A DNA stretch of 64,000 bases, taken from positions 1-64,000 of the forward strand of contig CAJWBJ010000004.1 in assembly GCA_913020495.1 (NCBI GenBank), read 5' to 3'. This DNA is from an uncultured Oleiphilus sp. Its GTDB lineage: Bacteria > Pseudomonadota > Gammaproteobacteria > Pseudomonadales > Oleiphilaceae. The position numbers and the translations under genes are program-made. The notes under the pieces were generated by a model, which saw only the letters and a list, made by a program, of their open reading frames with translations, was not told the origin of the DNA and made no database searches. Shown piece after piece: positions 1 to 8,161 of this stretch (its first letter is position 1; each line of letters opens with the position of its first letter).

Positions 1-2724
1 ACAGGTAAAATAACTGTTGAACGTAAAGTAGGGCGAGACATTCGACGTATAGCATTGTCTGATAATACAAGTAAGCCTAAGTTACTCGCCTCTGATTATT
101 TAGGTGAACAACTAATTTTACTGGATGCGAATAGCTTAGAAATTATCAGAAAAATTTCAGTCCCATCCAGACCATTTGGCGTTTTGTTTAATCCTGAACT
201 ACAGGTGTTTTATGCTGTTAGTTTCGAGGAGAGCAAGCTTTTAGTCATAAGCCTTGATGGCGAAATTCTATCTACCCTTTCTACTGAAAGCACGCCAAGA
301 GGCTTGTCACTTTCTAATGATCAGCGCTTGCTTGTTACACATGCAATGACTGGTCAAATATCTATTTATAATGTTGATACTCAAAAGCCACAATTAAGAA
401 AAGTGATTCAACTTCGTGATAGCCCTATAAACGAAAACAAAACTGTATCGCAGGGTAAACCTCGATTGCTTGATAATATTGCTATTTCACCTGATGGGAA
501 AACTGCGTGGCTGCCTCATGTTTTATGGTCATTTGGTCATGATTTCCAATTTCAATCGACCGTTTTTCCTGCTGTTTCAATTTTGGATATCAGCGAAAAA
601 GGTAGTGAACATGAAGTACTGGACGAACGAAAACAGCTGTTTAAGCAAATAAACATTATCGAAAACGGTAATAAAACACGCATCGTTTCAAATCCTCATG
701 ATGTGGTTTTCACCGAAGATGGTAAGAAGGTTATTTTATCATTAGCCGGTTCCGAAGATTTAATGGTTTTTGATTTATCTCGTCAGGGGCGAAAGAATAA
801 AAAACGTCACCGAAGGAAAAAATTTCAGGGCGGCGTAAAGGCTACTCAGATTTTCCGTAATGTGCCGGGTAATAACCCACGAGGTTTGTTAGTTGATGGT
901 CAAAACTTATTTGTTCAAAATGCCATGACTTTAGATCTGATCAAATTTGATATTGGAAAAGCAGGTCCTTTTTCGCGCCTGAAATTGTTGAATGCTCAGT
1001 TTGCTGATCTCGTAGAAAATGATCCAGTACCTGAACAGTTGCGTTTGGGAAAAACGTTGTTTAACAATGCTAATACCGCGGATTACCCTGAACATGCAAT
1101 GACCGGTGACTTCTGGATGAGCTGTAATTCTTGCCATCTTGATGGTTTCAATTTTACGAATAGACAGTTGATGGAAGCAGGCACGAAAGATCGTTACACC
1201 AACGCTATAACAGGTCATGTAGACACTTATAAGATGATTGCAGGTGACCCTGTCGCTGCTTATATTGACATTATCCAAAAAACTCAGGGAGGCATGGCGG
1301 GTTTAGATTATAAAAGTCCACCATTAGCAGCAGCAAAAATGATGAGTGCTTTGAATGAATATGTGCGTGCACCCGAGAATTTACCCTACCTTTCTACCTG
1401 GCTTCGTTTTGATGATAGTGAACGTTACAGCCACCCTGAAGACTGGATTAATTCAGCAAAGTGCGCAGATTGCCACACCACGATTTACGATCAATGGGCC
1501 GACTCAAACCATGGAATGAACATGGACCATCCTTTTTATCGTTTACAAGAAGACTTGGCAGCGAAGGAAGAGGGGGAAGAATTTAGAGTCCTATGTCGCG
1601 GGTGTCATGCACCACAAATGGTCATTAATAATGATAAAGGCCCATTAAAAGATTATGGGAGTATGTACGAGAAAAATGGTCACTCACTCTTTAGCGCATT
1701 AGAAAATAAGCAAGCAGTAAGTGAAAGAGGGACGGGTTGTCTTTTTTGTCACCGAATCACGAAAGCAGAAAATGCGGGTGGCAATACGGACTTAACCGTT
1801 AACTTAAAAGATCGGCAGTCTTATGTTTTTGAAGATACCTCTGATGAAATCTTACAATGGTTTTCAGATAAACAAATTAATGCCTTACCGGAAGCGCATA
1901 AAGCCTCATATTCAAATAAGGGTTTGTACCAAAGCTCTCTTTATTGCGCGACTTGCCATAACGAATTCACTACAGGAATGGGCGCAAACATCAATGATAA
2001 CTTTGGTGAGTGGTTAGCTTCACCCTTCAACAGACCTGATGAGCCTAGTCAGCATAAAACCTGTATTGACTGCCACATGACTCAGGACGTAAATGACTTC
2101 GATAACAAAATTTCCGGTAAATCAACCAACGACGGTGTCGTTAAGTCGAATTTACGTTCACACCATTTTACAGGTGGAAATTACTACTTTACAGGGATGA
2201 GGAATCCAGAACATAAAAAACTAAGTGTTGAAATATTGAAAACTGCGTTAACGCTCGACGTTGAAAAGAATGCGCAACAGATTATTGCGAAAGTAACGAA
2301 TATAAATTCCGGCCATGACATGCCTGGTGGTGCTCGTCGGCAAGTGTGGTTAGAAGTTATCGTGACAGATACTAATGATGCGATTGTCTATCAAAGTGGT
2401 GTCATGAAAAATGGCTACATCCCCAAAGATAGTCGTAAATTTGAAAAAATCGGTGTTGATAACGACGGTAAACCTGTTGGTTTACGTTTCTGGCGTTATA
2501 CAAAAATTGGTAAAGATACTCGAATTAAATCTGGTGAAACCCGAAATGAAGTGTTTAATCTTCCTGAAGGGGTCGCTTACCCCATTTCGGTTTCGACACG
2601 CGTTTTGTATCAAGTGTTCTCAAAAGCGCTTAGTGAGAAAGTACAAAATGCTTTCCCCGCGCAAAATATACCCGTGCCTAAAGTGGTTGAAATGGTTAAA
2701 TCAACCAAAAAGTTTTTTGAATAA
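1..2724 (+). CDS. Beta-propeller / multihaem cytochrome c fusion protein, 5' truncated by window edge
   Basis: The reading frame is open from base 1, so the TTG at 55 in the ORF track is not a real start and the N-terminus, including any signal peptide, lies outside the window. The first ~310 residues have YVTN-like beta-propeller repeats (phrases such as SPDGKTAW and NPHDVVFTEDGKKV). There follow six CXXCH haem-binding motifs, at about residues 357 (CNSCH), 470 (CADCH), 514 (CRGCH), 562 (CLFCH), 631 (CATCH) and 670 (CIDCH) in ORF-track numbering. The first sits in a MauG/cytochrome-c-peroxidase-like segment, the rest in a cytochrome c554-like segment. The last ~180 residues look like an Ig-like beta domain common at the end of such cytochromes. 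Inferred role: periplasmic or surface electron transfer; the substrate is unknown. Haem motifs are seen directly; domain names are from family memory. Confidence 0.85.
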   Translation, partial: TGKITVERKVGRDIRRIALSDNTSKPKLLASDYLGEQLILLDANSLEIIRKISVPSRPFGVLFNPELQVFYAVSFEESKLLVISLDGEILSTLSTESTPRGLSLSNDQRLLVTHAMTGQISIYNVDTQKPQLRKVIQLRDSPINENKTVSQGKPRLLDNIAISPDGKTAWLPHVLWSFGHDFQFQSTVFPAVSILDISEKGSEHEVLDERKQLFKQINIIENGNKTRIVSNPHDVVFTEDGKKVILSLAGSEDLMVFDLSRQGRKNKKRHRRKKFQGGVKATQIFRNVPGNNPRGLLVDGQNLFVQNAMTLDLIKFDIGKAGPFSRLKLLNAQFADLVENDPVPEQLRLGKTLFNNANTADYPEHAMTGDFWMSCNSCHLDGFNFTNRQLMEAGTKDRYTNAITGHVDTYKMIAGDPVAAYIDIIQKTQGGMAGLDYKSPPLAAAKMMSALNEYVRAPENLPYLSTWLRFDDSERYSHPEDWINSAKCADCHTTIYDQWADSNHGMNMDHPFYRLQEDLAAKEEGEEFRVLCRGCHAPQMVINNDKGPLKDYGSMYEKNGHSLFSALENKQAVSERGTGCLFCHRITKAENAGGNTDLTVNLKDRQSYVFEDTSDEILQWFSDKQINALPEAHKASYSNKGLYQSSLYCATCHNEFTTGMGANINDNFGEWLASPFNRPDEPSQHKTCIDCHMTQDVNDFDNKISGKSTNDGVVKSNLRSHHFTGGNYYFTGMRNPEHKKLSVEILKTALTLDVEKNAQQIIAKVTNINSGHDMPGGARRQVWLEVIVTDTNDAIVYQSGVMKNGYIPKDSRKFEKIGVDNDGKPVGLRFWRYTKIGKDTRIKSGETRNEVFNLPEGVAYPISVSTRVLYQVFSKALSEKVQNAFPAQNIPVPKVVEMVKSTKKFFE

Positions 2725-2728
2725 ATAC

Positions 2729-2753
2729 AAATCATATGCTTAAAGTATGATTT
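2729..2753. terminator. AT-rich hairpin between convergent genes
   Basis: A perfect 8-bp inverted repeat (AAATCATA / TATGATTT) with a 9-nt loop sits between the stop of the cytochrome gene and the stop of the convergent outer-membrane protein gene, overlapping the latter's stop codon. It could act as a weak bidirectional terminator, but the stem has almost no GC and there is no long T-tract. Confidence 0.3.
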
Positions 2754-4380
2754 AAAATCGATAACCAAAGTTTATTTTATAGCCTTTAATGTTTGAATCG
2801 GTTGAATCTAAATAAGTGAAGCCTAGGTTAAAACTGTCTTCAGCTAATAAATCATCATCGGTTATTAGTCCAAAGGCAAAACCTGCTTCATAATAATGTT
2901 CCGTGTAGAGTTCATCACCGCTGTAACGAGTATCGATAAGGATGAGTTGTAACATGGTAGGAACATTAAAAACTAGACTTGGCCTCAGTATAACCAGTCC
3001 ATTTCTATAAACTGTATTGGAAATCCCCGGATCAATTTCATAATCCCCTAGACTGACACTTCCTGTTGCATAATGCCCCACCATATTGCCCAAATTATAT
3101 AAGTAGTTACCATAGACAAAGCGAAAAGAGCTTAATAATGAATAGCCATTTATTGCAGCACCGCCACCTAAGTCTTCAGAACCACCAACGCCATAGCTTA
3201 ATCCGGGTGTGAGCGACCAGGACCTTGATAAGGGGAAGCTGAAAGCTATGCCAAGGTCGACATCGTAAGTAACAGATCCTTCGGTATCCGTGATAGCGAG
3301 CGGCATTTTAACCCGCAATACTTTAAGTGGATCTTCGAACTGGTATTGATAGTCAATAATAATGGTTTCTGTATTGGCTTTATCACCATCGAGATCAAGA
3401 AAAGAATGACTGATATCGATACCAAATGAACTGCCTATTCCTTCAGGTGATACTGCGTTGGCGGGGGCATTAGAGGCAGTAGAACTGCTAGTATCGCCTG
3501 AGCTGGAGTTGTCTGAATTTTGGTTGGTTAATTCATTTTCGGTCAGTAATGATTGTTCATTGCTTGTTGGTATCTGAGTGGTTGTTTTGTTTGAGTTTGA
3601 TGTCATTTCATTGACTGACGAGCCTGAGCCCGTTGATGTAGATGCTGAAGGTGATGTAGTGGTTGAAGAACCTGATGCCGATGATGTTGTCACTGAAGAT
3701 GTGGCACCGAATGCCATTTTACTTTTCGTGGGAGAACGACTACCTAGAACTGAGCTTAATAACTCATTTCCTCCGGGGGTGCTTGCAAAAGACATCGGGT
3801 TCATTGACATAGAAAGCGAATAATTATTGCTAACCATAGTGCCCATTAAGCTGGCAGGGTTCCCTGCAACAGGGTCCGTAGCGGAGACCCGAGCGAGTTC
3901 TTTTTGGATTCTATTAACGCTATCTAATCCTGCTCCTTTCAAATATTCAACTAATAAATCTCCACTATCATCCCGAGTAGTTCCATCAAATGTTTCTGAA
4001 ATGTTTAAACCAGGGATAGTCATAGTTAAGGTTGTTGAGTTAGCTAAAAATGAAAAATTAATATCAATTCCTCGATAATCTACCACCGCATTAACGGCTG
4101 AAGTGTCAATATAACTGGGAAGAAAGCGCTCAAGGTTTTCTTTGTCTAACTGTTCGAAGGCCTCCTCAACATTGGAAAAAGAAGCAGAAAAACTATCCGG
4201 TCCAGAGGTAATGTCTGTTGTGAACACACCTTTTGATGAGGCAAACTGTGGTGATATCAAGAGCAGTAATAAGGCTAGAGTATGAATCGTAAATCGGTGA
4301 AAATTATCTGAAATTTTTTGAGAGTATGAATTGAGCAAAACTAACAATGACGCTATTTGATTGGTCGGTATAAACTTCAT
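2752..4380 (-). CDS. Putative outer-membrane beta-barrel protein with Ser/Thr-rich linker
   Basis: I start this at the internal ATG (MKFIPTNQ), five codons after the ORF-track start, because GGAGG lies 7-8 nt upstream of it. The protein has a long n-region, a hydrophobic core (LALLLLLISPQ) and a likely signal-peptidase site around FASS. A mature N-terminal domain of ~180 residues follows, then a ~100-residue Ser/Thr/Asn-rich low-complexity stretch. The C-terminal ~230 residues alternate polar and apolar residues in beta-barrel fashion and end in the aromatic YRF typical of outer-membrane proteins that use the Bam machinery. The barrel phrases (FSFPLSRSWSLTPGLSYGVGG) resemble uncharacterised porin-like or autotransporter-like proteins. 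No specific family recognised; transport or adhesion are both possible. Confidence 0.7.
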   Translation of the reverse strand: MKFIPTNQIASLLVLLNSYSQKISDNFHRFTIHTLALLLLLISPQFASSKGVFTTDITSGPDSFSASFSNVEEAFEQLDKENLERFLPSYIDTSAVNAVVDYRGIDINFSFLANSTTLTMTIPGLNISETFDGTTRDDSGDLLVEYLKGAGLDSVNRIQKELARVSATDPVAGNPASLMGTMVSNNYSLSMSMNPMSFASTPGGNELLSSVLGSRSPTKSKMAFGATSSVTTSSASGSSTTTSPSASTSTGSGSSVNEMTSNSNKTTTQIPTSNEQSLLTENELTNQNSDNSSSGDTSSSTASNAPANAVSPEGIGSSFGIDISHSFLDLDGDKANTETIIIDYQYQFEDPLKVLRVKMPLAITDTEGSVTYDVDLGIAFSFPLSRSWSLTPGLSYGVGGSEDLGGGAAINGYSLLSSFRFVYGNYLYNLGNMVGHYATGSVSLGDYEIDPGISNTVYRNGLVILRPSLVFNVPTMLQLILIDTRYSGDELYTEHYYEAGFAFGLITDDDLLAEDSFNLGFTYLDSTDSNIKGYKINFGYRF

Positions 4381-4683
4381 GTTGAATCCCTCCATTTTTC
4401 GTGCGTAAAGCAGCGTTAATGGGAATGCTATCCATGATAAAAGAGAACCGTTTTCCTATCGTTAAATCTTGTAACTTCACGTAATCAGAATAAAAGTATA
4501 GTCAGCCAATATGAATATTGCCTGTAGAAAAATTGTGATAATTGCTAAATTAAAGATTAATTTACTATAAGAACTATAGAACTTAGTAGTACAAAAACTA
4601 TACAGTAGATTTCATGTGCTATTTTATATAAGTAGAAGGAAAACTTCATGCTGATGCTGTAAATGTTAAAAATGGAGAGTTAA

Positions 4684-6525
4684 ATGGTCAAAAATCTTCA
4701 TAAGTATCGAGCAATAAAAGCCTCATTATTTTTAATAATTCTGGCTTTGATGCTGCAATGGTTACTTGGTTATAGTGCAACTTTTCGTAATCTTGAAGCA
4801 CGATTCCAAGACCAACTAGTTGTACAGCGGGCTTCAAATCAATCAGCATCAACAGACATTGTAGTGATTGATATTGATGACAGCAGTATCATCGCATTAG
4901 CAGATGTCGTAGGAAAATGGCCCTGGCCAAGGTCTGTTCATGCAGAACTATTAGAGTTTTTGAATACTCAGAAACCTCATGCGGTTGTGTTTGATATTTT
5001 ATTTTCTGAACCCGACTTGTACCGACCTGATTCAGACTCATATTTTAATGAAGTCATTGAGGCTAGCCATAATGTTTATCTTGCAATGGCGAGTCAAACA
5101 ACCTTGAGTGCTCAAAATACGCCGCTTTTAGTGACATACCCTAAAGAGCTTGGTCTGGAGAAAATGGCGTCAGCCAGAGCGGATTCCAGAGCTTTACTTT
5201 TATTGCCGTATGCTATTTCTAAGCAAGCATGGCGGTTGGGAAGTATTGATTTTAGTCCAGATGGAGATGGGGTTGGACGACGGTATGCGTTATATCAAGA
5301 GTATGATGGCTGGAGGATGCCATCCTTGCCTGCTAAGGTTGCTAAAGATTTGGGGTACATGTTACCGGAATCAGCAATGATAACTCTTGACTGGCAGAGC
5401 ACGAATATCGTTCCACACGAGCGTTATTCATATGCAGAAATATTAAGCCAGGCCCGTGGCGAAAAGGTCGTGATACCGGATGACTTTTTTAAAGATAAAA
5501 TTATTGTTATAGGCACAACTGCACTCGGTTTACATGATTTCAGATCTACACCGATTAATGAAAATTACCCCGGTGTATTTATATTGTCGACAGCGATAGA
5601 TAATTTGATTTCAGGTGATGGACTCACCAAAATTGATGAGCGGTTGTTCAATTTTATAGGCTCTATGTTATTTATACTTATTGCAGTTATATCTATTAGG
5701 TGTGGGTTATGGGTTGGTATTGCAATTGCGATAACTTGTATTCCGGCGCTTATTCTTTTTTCATGGTATTCAGCCCTTACTGGCACTTTAGTTGATGTTT
5801 TGGTTACTTGTATTTCTCTAACCACGTTTATTGTCGGGGCATTTCTTGTACTTTATTTAGGGCATCGAAGAGAGTTAGCTGAAACAGTGAGCGTTTTTAA
5901 TCGATTTATGGATCCTAATATTGTAAAAAAATTATTAAGTGAAGATGACTCAGAAGATTTACTGGGTAGTAAAAGTGTCGAAGTTACCATGTTGTTTTCA
6001 GATATAAGAAATTTTACAAGTATCTCTGAACAAAGAACGCCGGGTGAAATGGTCAGTTTGCTAAACCACTATTTTGACCGTCAGGTTAAAACCTTATTTC
6101 GTTATCATGCCACTCTGGATAAATTTATTGGTGATGCGGTAATGGCTTTTTGGGGGGCGCCCTTGGTTCATGAAGAACACCCCATTTATGCCATTAATGC
6201 TGCACTGGATATGATTGACAACCTGGAGATATTTAAATCTGAATATGGTTATAAAGATTTTGATATCGGAATTGGGATACATACAGGTTATGCGGTCGTA
6301 GGCATGGTTGGTGCGCAGCAGCGATATGACTACACCGTGATTGGAGATACCGTCAATTTAGCAAGTCGAATTGAAGGATTGACTAAAAATTGCGCGCAAA
6401 TTCTAGTATCTGAGACTACAATGAAAGTAGCTAAGGATCATTTTGATTTTATACCTCGCGGCGAATTTCAAGTAAAAGGGCGAAATGAAGCTGTTCGAGT
6501 GTATGAACCAAAAAGAAAAATATAA
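4684..6525 (+). CDS. CHASE2-domain class III adenylate/guanylate cyclase
   Basis: Makes a cyclic nucleotide (probably cAMP) in response to an extracytoplasmic signal. Order: N-terminal membrane anchor (~residues 12-30), periplasmic CHASE2 sensor (~35-320, with the typical VVIDIDDSSI and WPWPRSVHAELL phrases), three membrane helices (~325-400), then a class III cyclase domain (~430-600). Visible catalytic features are the first metal Asp in FSDIRNFT, the substrate Lys in TLDKFIGDAVMAFWG, the second metal Asp in GDAVM, and the DYTVIGDTVNLASR segment. All look intact, so it should be active. The start has GGAG 6 nt upstream. The next gene (SH3 protein) follows after 22 nt and may be co-transcribed. 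Length and architecture are normal for the family. Confidence 0.9.
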   Translation: MVKNLHKYRAIKASLFLIILALMLQWLLGYSATFRNLEARFQDQLVVQRASNQSASTDIVVIDIDDSSIIALADVVGKWPWPRSVHAELLEFLNTQKPHAVVFDILFSEPDLYRPDSDSYFNEVIEASHNVYLAMASQTTLSAQNTPLLVTYPKELGLEKMASARADSRALLLLPYAISKQAWRLGSIDFSPDGDGVGRRYALYQEYDGWRMPSLPAKVAKDLGYMLPESAMITLDWQSTNIVPHERYSYAEILSQARGEKVVIPDDFFKDKIIVIGTTALGLHDFRSTPINENYPGVFILSTAIDNLISGDGLTKIDERLFNFIGSMLFILIAVISIRCGLWVGIAIAITCIPALILFSWYSALTGTLVDVLVTCISLTTFIVGAFLVLYLGHRRELAETVSVFNRFMDPNIVKKLLSEDDSEDLLGSKSVEVTMLFSDIRNFTSISEQRTPGEMVSLLNHYFDRQVKTLFRYHATLDKFIGDAVMAFWGAPLVHEEHPIYAINAALDMIDNLEIFKSEYGYKDFDIGIGIHTGYAVVGMVGAQQRYDYTVIGDTVNLASRIEGLTKNCAQILVSETTMKVAKDHFDFIPRGEFQVKGRNEAVRVYEPKRKI

Positions 6526-6547
6526 TAAAATAAATGAGGTTAATGTC

Positions 6548-7045
6548 ATGAAATATATGATGTTCTACTCCCTCTTAATCGTATCGCTAGTCGCAAATAC
6601 TACTCTAGCGCAACAATCTGCTATTGTGCTTAATAATACTCAAATCCTTGATATGCCAACATCATCAGCAACCGTTGTCTCATCAGTTAATAAAGATACG
6701 ATGGTTAGTTTGCTCAAAAGAAAAGGGGGCTGGTATCAAATTGAGACGGAGGCATTAGAGGTCGGTTGGCTACGAATGCTTAAGGTCCGGTTTTTATCCG
6801 AACAAGAGTCAAATGAAAAGTCTATTGCAAAAATATTACGTGAAACTGCCGTTATGCCGCCGGCAAGTGGTATATCAACAGGTGTAAGAGGGTTGTCTGA
6901 CGAAGCGTTGACGCATGATGAGTCGAATACACCAATTAAATTTGAACAACTCAAAAACTTTATTCCTGCAGAAGAAAGTATTATTAAGTTTGCCGAAGAA
7001 GGAAAGTTAATGACTCAGGAGTCTGTCGTTTTACCTAGTGACTAA
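6548..7045 (+). CDS. Secreted SH3-domain protein
   Basis: I choose the ATG at 6548 (MKYMMFYS) rather than the track start at 6485, because the latter lies inside the cyclase gene, whereas 6548 has GAGG 8 nt upstream and opens a clear signal peptide (FYSLLIVSLVANTTLAQ, cleavage near LAQ). Mature residues ~25-85 fit a bacterial SH3 (SH3b) fold: an early LNNTQILDMPT..SATVVSSV strand pair and a KRKGGWYQIETEALEVGWL segment, matching the GWY.V....G.EGW consensus. The C-terminal ~80 residues are not recognisable. Such proteins often bind cell wall or periplasmic partners. Position right behind the cyclase suggests a shared transcript; there is no evidence of direct functional linkage. Confidence 0.72.
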   Translation: MKYMMFYSLLIVSLVANTTLAQQSAIVLNNTQILDMPTSSATVVSSVNKDTMVSLLKRKGGWYQIETEALEVGWLRMLKVRFLSEQESNEKSIAKILRETAVMPPASGISTGVRGLSDEALTHDESNTPIKFEQLKNFIPAEESIIKFAEEGKLMTQESVVLPSD

Positions 7046-7279
7046 TTAACTGTTTTTATCCAGTAAGAACAGTCACTCCATTGAAGGCGAGAAAACATAG
7101 CTAGGAATTAAGCTTAATCCTTGTATATGCCTGCCTGTGAAAGGGTGAAAAACGTTCAATATTCCCGTATTAAAGCAGTAGATGTCGGCTAAACACCATG
7201 CTGCTTTTAACCAAGCAGTGTTAAGAAACAGCTATCGTAAAATTTTTAAATCTCTTATTGATTTATGGCAGGCTGTGTT

Positions 7280-8158
7280 ATGAACAAGAAATTTCTTTAT
7301 TCGATCACGTTATTACTTCTATTTTCTTTTTTAACTGCTTGTGGTGTAAAGATTCAAGGCATTGATCTTGGGCGCGTTTTTAATGCTGCGGGTAAAGTTG
7401 GTGACTTAGGTGAAAAATCTGAGGAGGAGGAAGCTACGCTGGGCAAGAATACGATTCATGCTCTTTTAGTGAATACTTCAATTAACACCAAGCAGCAGCT
7501 TCAACGTTATGTAAATAAAGTAGGATACTGGCTTGTAAGGCATACTAGTCGACCAGATTTAGCCTGGCAGTTTATTGTGCTAGACGACAGTGCTGTCAAT
7601 GCCTTTGCCGCCCCAGGCGGTTATATCGTGATTACGACAGGTATGCTTGCCTCATTGAATAATGAAGCAGAGCTTGCTGGAGTACTCGCGCATGAAATAG
7701 CGCATGTTATTTTGCGTCATCACCTCAATGCACTGCAAACAAAGTCTCAAACAGGTTTCTTGTTAGATCTTGCTATACTTGGTACTCAAGTCGGTAATGC
7801 AAGTACTGCAAACGAACAAGGTGACTTAAAGGGGCCTGATGTTTCAGGCATGTTTGATAAAGCGGTTGCAGACCTTTATTACCGAGGGCTTGATCGTGAA
7901 GATGAGTTTAAAGCAGATCGTTTAGGTGTATTGTTAAGTGCTAAGGCAGGCTATGACCCTTATGCCTTTGTATCTGTATTACAGGTGATTGGTAGCAGGG
8001 AAGATAGGAACGAACAGGATTTACAACGGTTTATTCGTGTTCATCCCAGTGCCAGTACACGGCTAAATTCATTAGAGTCTGCATTGTTCCTCGTAGATAG
8101 TTATGACCTAAGTAACCGGATCTTAGCTCAGCGCTTTCGAAACCGCGTTGTGAACTAG
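7280..8158 (+). CDS. M48-family zinc metalloprotease, lipoprotein
   Basis: A periplasmic, membrane-anchored peptidase of the BepA/LoiP type that probably degrades or helps assemble envelope proteins. The ATG at 7280 (MNKKFLYS) is preferred to the upstream ATG at 7265 because it begins a lipoprotein signal peptide with lipobox LTAC, giving Cys near residue 19. The zinc motif HEIAH is at about residues 138-142 and the third ligand is the Glu of DEFKAD near residue 209. The substrate-binding NAFAAPGGYIVITTGML segment is also present. There are no TPRs, so it is closer to LoiP/YcaL-type single-domain enzymes than to BepA. Tail-to-tail with the HD-GYP gene, three bases apart. Confidence 0.9.
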   Translation: MNKKFLYSITLLLLFSFLTACGVKIQGIDLGRVFNAAGKVGDLGEKSEEEEATLGKNTIHALLVNTSINTKQQLQRYVNKVGYWLVRHTSRPDLAWQFIVLDDSAVNAFAAPGGYIVITTGMLASLNNEAELAGVLAHEIAHVILRHHLNALQTKSQTGFLLDLAILGTQVGNASTANEQGDLKGPDVSGMFDKAVADLYYRGLDREDEFKADRLGVLLSAKAGYDPYAFVSVLQVIGSREDRNEQDLQRFIRVHPSASTRLNSLESALFLVDSYDLSNRILAQRFRNRVVN

Positions 8159-8161
8159 TGG

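Noticed and set aside
931-1278. 115-aa minus-strand ORF
   Set aside because: Lies wholly inside the multihaem cytochrome gene, antisense, with no family pattern.
7170-7225. AAAGCAG/CTGCTTT inverted repeat upstream of the M48 gene
   Set aside because: Loop of over 20 nt and no T-tract or operator context; probably chance.
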